A DNA stretch of 64,000 nt from positions 1-64,000 of the forward strand of contig JAFYOX010000024.1 in the NCBI GenBank assembly GCA_017547755.1, written 5' to 3'. Shown piece after piece: positions 53,275 to 62,790 of the stretch. A program made the translations under genes and the position numbers. Source of the DNA: Clostridia bacterium. Lineage in GTDB: Bacteria; Bacillota; Clostridia; Oscillospirales; CAG-272. Position 1 is the first letter of the stretch. Every line of letters starts with the position of its first letter. Under the pieces are notes generated by a model. That model was not told the DNA's origin. It was given only the letters and a program-made list of their open reading frames with translations, and made no database searches.

Positions 53275-55107
53275 ATGGAACCTATCTTCACCCGATTCAT
53301 CTCCGATACCGCTTCGCTGCTTCTCCCGGCAGAAGACGTCCGTATGTACGGTGATCTTCCCGCGGCAGAATTCGTCTATCCGGATGCGGTTTCCAAGGCG
53401 GAAGCACTTCTCGGTCAGCCGATCCCCGCACTGCCAGCATCGCTGTACCGTCAGTATTACGAAAACGGAAACCGTTCCAACTATGAAAGCCCCTATTTTG
53501 CGCGCCGTCATGCCATGATGCTCCTTGCCGCCGCAGAAAAAACGGAAGGGAAAGGACATTTCCTTGACCTGCTCGTTGACTATATCTGGGCGATCTGCGA
53601 GGAATCCACCTGGGTCATCCCCGCACATAACAATCCCCGTCACGGCAGAAGGGAGCGTCTGGTCGACCACTTTGACCTCGGCGAAGGCGATGACGTCCAC
53701 TACATCGACCTGTTTTCCGCCGCAACCGGCGCAGACATCGCCATGGTATATCATCTCCTTCACGAAGAACTGGACGCCCTGACGCCGGTGATCACCCGCC
53801 GTATGCTCGGTCTGCTTGAGCGCCGTATCTTCCACCCGTTCCAGTGTTTCCAGGACACCATGTGGTGGAAAGGAGCCACAGGGCAGGTGCTCAACAACTG
53901 GACGCCGTGGATCATCTCGAATGTTCTGACCGCACTTCTGCTGTGCGAAACCGATGCCGGCCGCCGGATCGAGGTTGTCCGGGAATCCATGGAAATCCTT
54001 GACCGGTTCATCCTCTTCTACAAGAGCGACGGCGGATGCGACGAAGGTCCCGGATACTGGGGCGTAGCCGGAGCATCCTATTTTGACTGTCTCGAGCTCC
54101 TGTGGGATCTTTCCGGCGGAAAAATCGATGTTTTCGGCGATCCTCTCATCCGACGCATGGGCGAATACATCGCCGATGTCCACATCACCGGAGATCTGTA
54201 CGTGAACTTCGCGGACGCTTCACACCGTCTCGGCGGAAATTCCGCACTGATCGCCCGTTACGGCAGACGTACCGCATCCCCGAAGCTGACCGCATTCGCC
54301 ATCGAACTTGCGGACAGAAAAACCGATGCAAGAGCGCTGGATGTCGGAAACGGTTCTACCATTTACCGTGCCTTCCGCGATCCGATCGAACCGATGCCGG
54401 AACCGATGACTGTAAAGCCGGAAAACCGTACCTACTACGACGGACTTGAAATTTTCATTGCCCGCGACGAAACCTCCGGCCTCTGTCTTGCCGCAAAAGG
54501 CGGCAGCAATGCGGAAAGCCATAACCACAATGACGTCGGCAACATCGTCCTGTTCCGCGGCGAGCATCCCGTATTCATCGATGCCGGTGTCGAACAGTAT
54601 ACCCAGAAAACCTTCTCGTCCGAACGATATACTCTCTGGACCATGCGTTCCTGTTATCATAATCTGCCCGATATCGGCGGTATTGAACAGAAACCCGGTG
54701 GCAGCTATCGTTCCGGACTCGCGGAACGTACAGCCGACAGCGTTACCTACGACCTGACCGCCGCATGGCCGGCGGATACCGGCATTGTCCGCTTCACCAG
54801 AGAATCCGCCATGACCGGATCCGCAGTCACGGTGACCGATATGCTGAAGCTTACGGATGCCAAAGAAGTCTGCTGGTACTGGATGTGTGCCGAAAAGCCG
54901 GAAATCGCCGGCAATACACTGTACTTTGCAAATGCCGGATGCCGTGTGAACTTCTCCGGCGGTGATTTCCGCCTGACGGTTGAAGAATTCCCGCTGACTG
55001 ATGGAAAACTTCTCCGTGAATGGAGAGTAAATTCTCTCTGGCGCATCCATCTCTCCGCTGACACGTGGACGGACGGCGTCATGAAAATGGAAGTTCTCCC
55101 CGAATAA
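53275..55107 (+). CDS. Heparinase II/III-like polysaccharide lyase
   Basis: A 610-aa protein. The first 350 residues form an alpha/alpha toroid (FQDTMWWKGATGQVLNNWTPWI, GGCDEGPGYWGVAGASYFDCL), and the rest a beta-sandwich with the family signature AESHNHNDVGNIVLF (His416, His418, Asp420), as in heparinase II/III, oligoalginate lyase and related PL12/PL17-like enzymes. There is no signal peptide. It probably cleaves uronic-acid-containing oligosaccharides inside the cell. The ATG at 53275 follows AAGGAG by 7 bases. It is the last gene of this run. Confidence 0.85.
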   Translation: MEPIFTRFISDTASLLLPAEDVRMYGDLPAAEFVYPDAVSKAEALLGQPIPALPASLYRQYYENGNRSNYESPYFARRHAMMLLAAAEKTEGKGHFLDLLVDYIWAICEESTWVIPAHNNPRHGRRERLVDHFDLGEGDDVHYIDLFSAATGADIAMVYHLLHEELDALTPVITRRMLGLLERRIFHPFQCFQDTMWWKGATGQVLNNWTPWIISNVLTALLLCETDAGRRIEVVRESMEILDRFILFYKSDGGCDEGPGYWGVAGASYFDCLELLWDLSGGKIDVFGDPLIRRMGEYIADVHITGDLYVNFADASHRLGGNSALIARYGRRTASPKLTAFAIELADRKTDARALDVGNGSTIYRAFRDPIEPMPEPMTVKPENRTYYDGLEIFIARDETSGLCLAAKGGSNAESHNHNDVGNIVLFRGEHPVFIDAGVEQYTQKTFSSERYTLWTMRSCYHNLPDIGGIEQKPGGSYRSGLAERTADSVTYDLTAAWPADTGIVRFTRESAMTGSAVTVTDMLKLTDAKEVCWYWMCAEKPEIAGNTLYFANAGCRVNFSGGDFRLTVEEFPLTDGKLLREWRVNSLWRIHLSADTWTDGVMKMEVLPE

Positions 55108-55136
55108 TCCGGATATACTGCGTCCAATAAAATAAC

Positions 55137-55197
55137 AAACGGGAGCGGTTCTTTCTGCAGCGAAAATTCAGCTGCAGAAACAGAATCGCTCCCGTTT
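55137..55197. terminator. Long terminator hairpin
   Basis: AAACGGGAGCG pairs with CGCTCCCGTTT and an inner CTGCAGC with GCTGCAG, between convergent genes. The tails are short T stretches, so efficiency is uncertain. Confidence 0.75.
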
Positions 55198-55211
55198 CAT
55201 ATTGTTTCGCT

Positions 55212-55730
55212 TTATTCAAGATTCGCATGGCGTTTCCGCATGGCGGAAAAATCATCGTTCAGACACAGAACCACCCGGTCGCAGAAGAGCAGAAGTGCCT
55301 GTTCAAACAAAGTTCCCATCAGACTTTCCGGATTGATCGCGTCGTCTTTGGTCGGTGTCCGGAAGCATACGTCCGCTCCGGAGATTTCCGTCAGCTTTGA
55401 CTTCTGAGAAGCGGTAAGGATCAGAAGATCCGCTCCGGCTTCCTTTGCGGTTTCGGCATACCGGCAGACACTGGCTGTATTTCCCGAGGCCGACGCAAGA
55501 ACCAGCAGATCCCCTTCCGTGATCGCAGGCGTTACGGTTTCTCCGACCACATATACTGTCCGGTCCGCCTGTGACAGCCGCATGGCAAGAGCCTTCAGCA
55601 TCAGTCCCGACCGTCCCGCACCGTAAACAAAGACCCTCCGGTGATCACAGATAACAGATGCCGCACGTTCCGCCGCATCCTCGGGCAGCTGACGGAACAC
55701 TTCCGCCAGCGCTTCAAAATCGTAAATCAT
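55212..55730 (-). CDS. SIS-domain sugar isomerase (6-phospho-3-hexuloisomerase-like)
   Basis: A 172-aa SIS protein. VYGAGRSGLMLKALAMRL near residue 35, VVGETVTPAITEGDLLVLASASGNT near 62-85 and the length match 6-phospho-3-hexuloisomerases. No hexulose-6-phosphate synthase gene (hxlA) is adjacent, so another ketose phosphate could be used. AGGGG lies 6 bases before the ATG. Its start is 3 bases after the AraM stop, so the two are cotranscribed. Confidence 0.87.
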   Translation of the reverse strand: MIYDFEALAEVFRQLPEDAAERAASVICDHRRVFVYGAGRSGLMLKALAMRLSQADRTVYVVGETVTPAITEGDLLVLASASGNTASVCRYAETAKEAGADLLILTASQKSKLTEISGADVCFRTPTKDDAINPESLMGTLFEQALLLFCDRVVLCLNDDFSAMRKRHANLE

Positions 55731-55733
55731 GCT

Positions 55734-57044
55734 TTACCCCTGTTCTGCAAGAAATGCCGTGCCGTCGACTTCCGCGCTCTTTCCGGAGAACAGGGAATAG
55801 TACAGCCAGAGCATACTGTACCGGTTCTTGAGATCCTTGCCGTACAGCATGGCATCCCGGATTTTTTCCTTGCCGTACATCCGTTCACATTCCGGGAAGG
55901 AAAGTCCGACCGCGCTCATCATTCGGTCGCATTCGGCAGCCGAAGGACATTCCGCAAGAATTTCCCGGATCTCCTGCCATTTTTCACGGTAAACCGGATT
56001 CAGATCACGCTCATAACTGCCGGATTCCTGCTGAAGTGCCCGGACTTCTTCCGCAACGGAAGCATAAATTCTCTCCCACGCACGGTCTCTGTCCTCTGCA
56101 CTTTCCTCACAGAAACAGGGTTCCTCCATCCGGCAGATCTGTTCCCGCATTCCTGCGGTCATAATGGTATTGTACGCCACATCGGTCCCGTGCGGGAAAT
56201 GCTTCCGATGACGGACCAGTCCGACGATCTCAAAGAAATGCGACAGATGATGTTCACTGCCGGAACCGGGACGCGTTGTTTCCACCAGACTCAGCGTGAT
56301 CCCGATCAGCACCAGCGCCTTCGTGAGCTGTTCGATGGCGTAATCCTCTCTCGCGGCAATTCCTGCCGCCAGACCGTGGATATCGTCGGTCACACAAAGA
56401 ACGAGATCATAAATTTCCTGACAGAAATATTCGCCGCAGATGAGATGGCTCAGTTTCCAGTCGTTCAGGGAGCTGTATTTTCCGATGATGTCACCGTAAC
56501 CCGAACGGATCATATCCATGGGAGCATTCTTCACGACATCAATATCCGCAATGATGTATTTCGGCGGCTGTGCGGTATAGGTAACTTTCATTCCGCCGAT
56601 GATCATCGCCGCTCCGGACGATGCAAAACCGTCCATGGACGGTGCGGTAGCGACGATCGCACTGTCAAGTCCCCGTTTCCACGCCGTATATTTGCAGAGA
56701 TCGTTGATTACGCCGGAACCGACGCCGAGGATCAGATCCGCCTCTTCCGGCACCTGTCCGCCGAGAGTACGGATCGCTTCTTCGTCCGGTACAAGTGCGC
56801 CTTCGCATTCAAATACCAGAAGACCGGCAGTTTTTCCGTCGAGCAGTTCCTGCACACGCCTGCCGCAGGCTGCGTAAGTATTGGTGTCAGCAACAAGAAA
56901 AATCTTATTGTATCCCTGCAGGATGTCCGGGAGACGGTTCAGAGCACCGCTGCAGATCACAATATCGGAAATCGGGCAGAAATGTTCACGTCCGCAGGAA
57001 CACCGGATCCGCCGACTGCAGTAATCCGAAAGATTGATATTCAT
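55734..57044 (-). CDS. araM: sn-Glycerol-1-phosphate dehydrogenase (AraM family)
   Basis: A 436-aa metal-dependent dehydrogenase of the AraM/EgsA group. VGSGVINDLCKYTAWKRG binds NAD(P)H, APSMDGFASSGAAM follows, and GSGSEHHLSHFFE contributes the zinc-binding His. It reduces dihydroxyacetone phosphate to glycerol-1-phosphate in characterised relatives. AAGGAG lies 10 bases before the ATG at 57044; the 56 codons upstream are unsupported. The gene is divergent from a GH51 arabinofuranosidase. In B. subtilis, araM and a GH51 gene (abfA) share the ara operon, so this pairing fits arabinan use. Confidence 0.9.
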   Translation of the reverse strand: MNINLSDYCSRRIRCSCGREHFCPISDIVICSGALNRLPDILQGYNKIFLVADTNTYAACGRRVQELLDGKTAGLLVFECEGALVPDEEAIRTLGGQVPEEADLILGVGSGVINDLCKYTAWKRGLDSAIVATAPSMDGFASSGAAMIIGGMKVTYTAQPPKYIIADIDVVKNAPMDMIRSGYGDIIGKYSSLNDWKLSHLICGEYFCQEIYDLVLCVTDDIHGLAAGIAAREDYAIEQLTKALVLIGITLSLVETTRPGSGSEHHLSHFFEIVGLVRHRKHFPHGTDVAYNTIMTAGMREQICRMEEPCFCEESAEDRDRAWERIYASVAEEVRALQQESGSYERDLNPVYREKWQEIREILAECPSAAECDRMMSAVGLSFPECERMYGKEKIRDAMLYGKDLKNRYSMLWLYYSLFSGKSAEVDGTAFLAEQG

Positions 57045-57077
57045 ACGTTTTGTTCTCCTTGAATTCATAATATTATC

Positions 57078-57155
57078 ATTATACCACAGAATTCCGGAAA
57101 AACAGAACTTTTCCGAAAAAAACCTTGACAAACCGTCCGATTGCTGATATATAAT
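57078..57155. promoter_or_regulatory. Divergent promoters of araM and GH51 genes
   Basis: Minus strand: extended -10 TGGTATAAT (TATAAT at 57083-57078) for araM, with a poor -35. Plus strand: TTGACA (57125-57130) and TATAAT (57150-57155), 19-base spacer, or TATATA (57148-57153) at 17 bases, for the GH51 gene. Confidence 0.6.
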
Positions 57156-57210
57156 AAGTACAATCATGTATATAATCACCAAACACAAAGATATATAAGG
57201 AGTTTCTGTC

Positions 57211-58710
57211 ATGAAATATGCAATTGATCCCGCAAAAAAACTGTTCCGGCGCGATAAAATGCTCTACGGTCACTTCATCGAACATTTCCACCGTCAGATC
57301 TACGGCGGCGTGTATGATCCCGGAAATCCGCTGTCCGACGATATGGGATTCCGCACGGACGTTCTTGAAGCCATGCGGGCGATCGAAGTACCGATTCTCC
57401 GCTGGCCGGGCGGATGCTTCGTCTCGGCATACCACTGGAAAAATGCGGTCGGTCCGAACCGGGTTCCGTATTTTGACAAGGCATGGCACGTTGAGGAACC
57501 CTGCACCTTCGGTACCGACGAATACATCGAACTGTGCCGCAGAATCGGCTGTGAACCGTATATCTGTACCAATGCGGGAACCGGAAATGCGGAAGAAATG
57601 AGCGACTGGGTAGAATACTGCAATCTGAAAACCGAAGGCATCTATGCAAAACAGCGCATCGCCAACGGCTATCCGGAACCGCATAACGTAAAATACTGGA
57701 GCATCGGCAACGAAAACTGGGGCGACCACGAAATCGGTGCAAAGCCCGCGTCCGAATGGGGACGTCTGGTCAACGAATCCGCCAAGATGATGCAGCGCGT
57801 TGACCCGGAAATCGAACTGTCCGCCGCCGCGCTGACCGACCTTGACTGGAATCTCAATGTTCTCCGCAGTGCCGGACACCGTCTGAAGTGGATCTCCATC
57901 CATGAATACTGGGACGGCATCCATCAGAGCAACGAATTCGCCACCTACGAGCAGTCGATCGCCTATACCGATTCGCTCGACCGCGGGATCCGGAAAGTAC
58001 GCGGTCTTCTGTCCGCACTGGAAATGGAAAACCGGATCCGGATCGCGTTTGACGAATGGAATCTGCGCGGATGGTATCATCCGGATTTCAACACCTACGG
58101 ACGCGGTCTTGACCGTCAGAAGGACATCCTCGATCCCCGTGACCGGAACGACGACAACTATCTGTACACCATGGCGGACACCGTATTCACCGCCTGCTTC
58201 CTCAATACCTGCAACCGGAACGCCGACATCGTCGGAATGGCAAACTTTGCTCCGATCGTGAATACCCGCGGCTGTATCTATACCCATAAGGACGGGATCG
58301 TCCTGCGCGGCACATATTATGTCTTCTATATGTATGTTAAACTGCTCGGCGACACGATCCTTGATCTCTGGACGAAGGAAAAGGAAGTCCTGCATCCGAC
58401 GGACCGCTGGGGTCGCCGCCGTACCGTTGACGCAGTGGATGTTCTGGCAACCCTCCGGAACGACGGGATCACAGCAGTTTCCGCGATCAACAAGGATGCG
58501 GAAAACAGCCGTACCATTTCGTTTGCCGTACCGGGTGCAAAGAAATACCGCATCCACACGCTGAACGGCGAATCCTGCGACAGCTACAACGACATCGATG
58601 TCAACGGCATCACTCTGCGCACCGGAGAATGGACCGGCTGTACGGAAGAAATCTCCGTCACGCTGGAACCGCACAGCGTCAATGTCATCGAAATCGAAAC
58701 CATGGAATGA
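57211..58710 (+). CDS. GH51 alpha-L-arabinofuranosidase
   Basis: A 499-aa GH51 enzyme. LYGHFIEHFHRQIYGGVYD near the start, RWPGGCFVSAYHW, the acid/base Glu168 in IGNENWGDHE and nucleophile Glu282 in AFDEWN fit the family, which releases arabinose from arabinan and arabinoxylan side chains. Length is normal and there is no signal peptide, as in the intracellular AbfA enzymes. AAGGAG lies before the ATG. It leads a plus-strand operon with a GH95-like enzyme 21 bases on. Confidence 0.94.
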   Translation: MKYAIDPAKKLFRRDKMLYGHFIEHFHRQIYGGVYDPGNPLSDDMGFRTDVLEAMRAIEVPILRWPGGCFVSAYHWKNAVGPNRVPYFDKAWHVEEPCTFGTDEYIELCRRIGCEPYICTNAGTGNAEEMSDWVEYCNLKTEGIYAKQRIANGYPEPHNVKYWSIGNENWGDHEIGAKPASEWGRLVNESAKMMQRVDPEIELSAAALTDLDWNLNVLRSAGHRLKWISIHEYWDGIHQSNEFATYEQSIAYTDSLDRGIRKVRGLLSALEMENRIRIAFDEWNLRGWYHPDFNTYGRGLDRQKDILDPRDRNDDNYLYTMADTVFTACFLNTCNRNADIVGMANFAPIVNTRGCIYTHKDGIVLRGTYYVFYMYVKLLGDTILDLWTKEKEVLHPTDRWGRRRTVDAVDVLATLRNDGITAVSAINKDAENSRTISFAVPGAKKYRIHTLNGESCDSYNDIDVNGITLRTGEWTGCTEEISVTLEPHSVNVIEIETME

Positions 58711-58731
58711 TTCCGGAAAGGAGAAAATCCC

Positions 58732-60831
58732 ATGAGAAAACATCAGTTAACCATCCTGCATCCCGCTAAAGAAACTCCTGCGAAAAATCTGCCCGACGGA
58801 GCGATCACCGGCAACGGTGACGTCACCGCGGTTCTGGCAGGTACTCCGGACAGAGTCCGCATCTACATCGGCAAAGCAGATTTCTGGAAAGCGGACGGCA
58901 GAGTCTATACGGAACACAAAGGCGGCATTGCGCCGCTCGGAATGGCGGAAATTCTTCTGCCGCAGCTTGCATATGCCGACTATCGTGCGGAACAGGATCT
59001 GGATGAAGCCTGCATCCGTCTGCATCTTTCCTCCGGAAAACTCACCGCAGATCTGAAAATCACGGTCTGTGCATCAGAAAACACCGTTATTTTTGAACTT
59101 GACCGCACGCATCCCATGGTATCGGCGTCCTTCTCCCTGATCCCTCTCGAAGGTTCGGAAGCAGTGACCTGCCTCGGTACGGACGGGGATATTGCCTACT
59201 CCGTCCGCGGATTCGATACACCCGAATGCAGATTCCCCACCTACGGTATCTGCGCCGTAAAACAGATTTCCAGAACCGTCACTGACGGCAGGGAACGCAT
59301 TGTCTGGGCAATGTGCGTCTGCACGAATCACGATACCGCCGCTTACCGCAGACAGGCTGTCGAACGGGCGCAGATCCTTGATGAAACCGCCTGCCGGCAT
59401 CTTCTTGCCGCCCATGCCGCATGGTGGAAGGATTTCTGGTCCCGGAGTTCTGTGGAACTTCCCGACGAACGTCTGGAACTGTACTGGTACGCGGGGCTTT
59501 ATTCCATCGCCTGCTGTGCACGGAACAAGAAGTTCCCGCCCGGTCTCTGGGGCTCCTATTCCACCGACGACGGCATGGGATGGTTCGGTGACTATCATCT
59601 CAACTACAATTTTGAAGCGCCGTTCTATGTGCTCACCTCGTCCAACCATCTCGAACTGATGGAATGCTACGCTTCACCGCTCAACGATTTTCTGCCGATC
59701 GCCCGGAAATACGCAAAAGATTATCTTGGAATCGACGGTGCGTATTTCCCGGTCGGCATCGGACCGCTCGGTCTGGAAACCGACTACCGTCCCGATACCA
59801 AGGAACACGGTCATCTGTTCCTCGGTCAGAAGAGCAATGCTGCCTACGGTGCGGTCATTCCCATGATGCACTGGTACGGAACCAGAGATACGGAATTTGC
59901 CAAACGCGAATATTACGACTATCTTCTCTCCGTCGCGGAATTCTGGGAAAATTATCTCGTCTTCGAGGACGGAAACTATCAGATCTACAACGATGCCCTG
60001 AACGAAGTCGGCTGGTTTTCCGGTCCCTCCTATATGCCGCACGGTCATGACGACAAAAACCCCATCGTTTCCTGCGGTCTCGTACGGATGCTGATGAAGC
60101 TGATGATCGACCTGTCCGCAGAACTGGGAATGAACACCGATAAAATCCCGAAATGGCAGCATATCCTCGACAACATTGTATCCGCACAAACCTTCGAAAT
60201 GCAGGGAAAGACCTATCTGCGCGGAATCGAAGGACATCATGACATCCGGGAACTCGCGCTCGAATGTATGTTCCCGGCCGGTGAAATCGGCAAATACACC
60301 ACGCCCACGCTGTACGAAGCGGCAAAGAATACCCACCAGCATCTTTCCATTTGGGAAAGCCACAACCGCTTCTGTTCCTATTACCCCATGGCGGCAAGAC
60401 TGGAATATCCGGCGGAAGAAATCATCGCTCACATCCATACCAACATTGAAAAGTACGGTCTCCCCAACGGAATGTTCCGGTTTGGCGGCGGCGGTCTTGA
60501 AAACAGTTCCGTCATCCCCATGACCGTGAACGAAATGCTTCTTCAGAGCTACGAAGGCATTCTCCGTCTGTTCCCCGTATGGGACAGAAAACAGGATGCC
60601 CGTTTCCGCGGACTCCGCGCATACGGTGCCTTTGTCATTGACGCAGGTCTGGAAAACGGCAGAATCCATGCGGAAATTCTGAGTGAAAAGGGAATGCGGC
60701 TGACCATCGAATCCCCCGGCAGCGGATATATCCTTCTCACGGGAGACGGAACTGCGGTTCCGCTGACCGAGCAATTCACGACCGTAAATACCGTTTCCGG
60801 AGAACGTCTGATCCTTACACAGAATGCCTGA
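58732..60831 (+). CDS. GH95-like glycoside hydrolase
   Basis: A 699-aa protein with an N-terminal beta-sandwich (LPDGAITGNGDVTAVLAG), an alpha/alpha barrel in the middle and a C-terminal beta domain. FPPGLWGSYSTDDGMGWFGDYHLNYNFEAPFY near 260-290 and NEMLLQSYEGILRLFPVWD near 600 are typical of GH95 and related enzymes (alpha-fucosidase or galactosidase). It lacks a signal peptide and diverges from the core GH95 sequence, so the sugar specificity is open. AAGGAG is upstream of the ATG. Confidence 0.8.
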   Translation: MRKHQLTILHPAKETPAKNLPDGAITGNGDVTAVLAGTPDRVRIYIGKADFWKADGRVYTEHKGGIAPLGMAEILLPQLAYADYRAEQDLDEACIRLHLSSGKLTADLKITVCASENTVIFELDRTHPMVSASFSLIPLEGSEAVTCLGTDGDIAYSVRGFDTPECRFPTYGICAVKQISRTVTDGRERIVWAMCVCTNHDTAAYRRQAVERAQILDETACRHLLAAHAAWWKDFWSRSSVELPDERLELYWYAGLYSIACCARNKKFPPGLWGSYSTDDGMGWFGDYHLNYNFEAPFYVLTSSNHLELMECYASPLNDFLPIARKYAKDYLGIDGAYFPVGIGPLGLETDYRPDTKEHGHLFLGQKSNAAYGAVIPMMHWYGTRDTEFAKREYYDYLLSVAEFWENYLVFEDGNYQIYNDALNEVGWFSGPSYMPHGHDDKNPIVSCGLVRMLMKLMIDLSAELGMNTDKIPKWQHILDNIVSAQTFEMQGKTYLRGIEGHHDIRELALECMFPAGEIGKYTTPTLYEAAKNTHQHLSIWESHNRFCSYYPMAARLEYPAEEIIAHIHTNIEKYGLPNGMFRFGGGGLENSSVIPMTVNEMLLQSYEGILRLFPVWDRKQDARFRGLRAYGAFVIDAGLENGRIHAEILSEKGMRLTIESPGSGYILLTGDGTAVPLTEQFTTVNTVSGERLILTQNA

Positions 60832-60837
60832 CAGCCT

Positions 60838-61425
60838 ATGAAAATAAACATTTTGACTGAATTATTCCTGATCTTTGCAAAGATCGGATTCTTTACATTC
60901 GGTGGCGGATATGCAATGCTTTCCATGATCGAAGACCATTGTGTGGAACGAAAACATTGGATCACCCATAATGAAATGATGGATATCACCGTCATTGCCG
61001 AATCCACACCGGGCCCCATCGCCATCAACTGCGCCACCTTTACCGGGTATAAAAAAGCCGGTTTTCCCGGCGCATTGTCCGCAACCATCGGGATCGTCCT
61101 GCCTTCCTTTCTGGTAATCTGGCTGATATCCATGTTTCTGGATCAATTTCTGGAACTGACGATCATTGCGAACGCATTCCGCGGAATAAAAATCGCAGTC
61201 GGACTTCTGATCGCCGATGCCGCGCTCACAATGATCTCCAAAATGCCGAAAAAGCCGCTTCCGCTCGCCATTATGACAGCATCTTTCCTGCTCATGCTGA
61301 TGATCAATGTTTTCGCATGGAATTTCTCTTCCATCAGCCTGATGCTCCTTGCCGCCGCAGTCAGTGTGACGGTATTCCTGACCAAAGGCAGTGGTAAACC
61401 CAAAGAGGGAGGTACCGGAAAATGA
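60838..61425 (+). CDS. chrA: Chromate transporter, half-size CHR protein 1
   Basis: A 195-aa membrane protein with one CHR domain: FFTFGGGYAMLSMIEDHCVERKHW and ESTPGPIAINCATF. Large ChrA proteins have two such domains in one chain; here they come as two adjacent genes, a common arrangement in Clostridia. The ATG is only 6 bases after the GH95-like stop and has no good ribosome site, pointing to coupling. The function in anaerobes may be ion or anion transport unrelated to chromate. Confidence 0.9.
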   Translation: MKINILTELFLIFAKIGFFTFGGGYAMLSMIEDHCVERKHWITHNEMMDITVIAESTPGPIAINCATFTGYKKAGFPGALSATIGIVLPSFLVIWLISMFLDQFLELTIIANAFRGIKIAVGLLIADAALTMISKMPKKPLPLAIMTASFLLMLMINVFAWNFSSISLMLLAAAVSVTVFLTKGSGKPKEGGTGK

Positions 61426-61985
61426 TCTTTCTGGAACTGATCCTCGGATTTCTGAAAGTCGGTTGCTTTGCGTTCGGCGGAGCATACGGCGCGATCCCTT
61501 TGATCCGGGATGTCGTCCTGTCTTACGGATGGATCGACGATGAAATGCTGACCTATATGATCGCGGTCAGCGAAAGTACGCCCGGACCGATCATGGTAAA
61601 TCTTGCATCGTACATCGGAAGCAGTCAAGCCGGTTTTCCCGGTGCCGCCGCCGCAACGTTGGCAGTGGTTCTGCCGTCTTTTCTGATCATTCTTCTGGTC
61701 ACCGCCGTTCTGAAAAATCTTATTAAGAACAAATACGTGCAGGCCGCTCTGCGCGGGATGAAGCCGTGCGTCATCGGGATCATTGCCGCCACCGGTCTGG
61801 AAATGATCCTCGGAAACTGCCTTGAAACATCCCCCGTTACCGCCGTTTCTCCGCAGGCGATCCTGCTGACTGTTCTTCTCATCGCAATCATGACCGGATA
61901 CCGTTTCCTTCGAAAAAAGAAACTCCCGTCCATTCCGCTGATTCTGATCTCCGCCTGTCTGGGCGCTGTCATTTACGCATTCTGA
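61422..61985 (+). CDS. chrA: Chromate transporter, half-size CHR protein 2
   Basis: A 187-aa membrane protein with the second CHR domain: CFAFGGAYGAIPLIRDVV and ESTPGPIMVNLASYIG. Its ATG overlaps the stop of the first half by four bases, so the two are made together and likely form a heterodimer. Confidence 0.9.
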   Translation: MIFLELILGFLKVGCFAFGGAYGAIPLIRDVVLSYGWIDDEMLTYMIAVSESTPGPIMVNLASYIGSSQAGFPGAAAATLAVVLPSFLIILLVTAVLKNLIKNKYVQAALRGMKPCVIGIIAATGLEMILGNCLETSPVTAVSPQAILLTVLLIAIMTGYRFLRKKKLPSIPLILISACLGAVIYAF

Positions 61986-62034
61986 AAAATGTTTTCCGTT
62001 TTCGGAAACCGCTCGTCAAAATAAGGAGTATTCC

Positions 62035-62703
62035 ATGAAAATCTCAGATAATATTCTGAAGCACTATCTGAAAAACGTATATTTTATCACAGGTACCGCC
62101 TATGCTGGCAAATCCACCACCGTCCGGATGCTGGCAGACCGCTATGACATGATCTTCTGCGGCGAAAATTACCATATGGACGTCGCCGACGTCGTGGCGG
62201 ATCCCGCGATCCAGCCGGACATCTGCTACAACCGCAGTCTGACGGACTGGCGGGATTTCGTGACCCGCACTCCCGAAGAATACGAACGCTGGATCTACAG
62301 CGTCGGAAGAGAAGCGGCGGAATTCGAAGTGGCGGAACTTATCCGGATCTCAGCTGACAGAAAAGTCATTGTTGACACCAACATTCCGCTGGACATTCTG
62401 AAGGAAATTTCCGACTATCACCATGTTGCCGTCATGCTCAGTCCCCAGTCCATGAGCGTGGAACGCTTCTTTGAACGCAGTGACCCCGACAAACAGTTCC
62501 TGCTCAATGTCATCGACAGCTGCGAAAACCGCGATGCCGTTATGGAAAACTACCGCAAGGGTCTCGCACGCATCAACAGCAGGGAACACTATGAAGAATA
62601 TGCCTCCAGCGGTTTCTTCACAGTAATCCGTGAGGACAACGGCATCGATACCAGGGAAGAAGTGTGCGATAAAATCGCAGAGCATTTCGGTTTGATCGGA
62701 TAA
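62035..62703 (+). CDS. P-loop kinase-like protein
   Basis: A 222-aa protein with Walker A GTAYAGKSTT (residues 20-29), followed by DRYDMIFCGENYH and KVIVDTNIP (possible Walker B region). The layout resembles shikimate- or cytidylate-kinase-like proteins of unknown substrate. It begins 50 bases after the second chromate gene with AAGGAG before the ATG and ends in a strong terminator. The family was not identified. Confidence 0.75.
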   Translation: MKISDNILKHYLKNVYFITGTAYAGKSTTVRMLADRYDMIFCGENYHMDVADVVADPAIQPDICYNRSLTDWRDFVTRTPEEYERWIYSVGREAAEFEVAELIRISADRKVIVDTNIPLDILKEISDYHHVAVMLSPQSMSVERFFERSDPDKQFLLNVIDSCENRDAVMENYRKGLARINSREHYEEYASSGFFTVIREDNGIDTREEVCDKIAEHFGLIG

Positions 62704-62744
62704 TTTGCATCTTCCACAGGACTCATTGAATCCCATAAACGAAA

Positions 62745-62790
62745 AAACGACTGAAATGATTTTAAAACAATCATTTCAGTCGTTTCTCTT
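62745..62790. terminator. Bidirectional terminator
   Basis: A perfect 17-base stem: AAACGACTGAAATGATT (62745-62761) with AATCATTTCAGTCGTTT (62769-62785), flanked by an A run and CTCTTT. It separates convergent genes. Confidence 0.9.
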
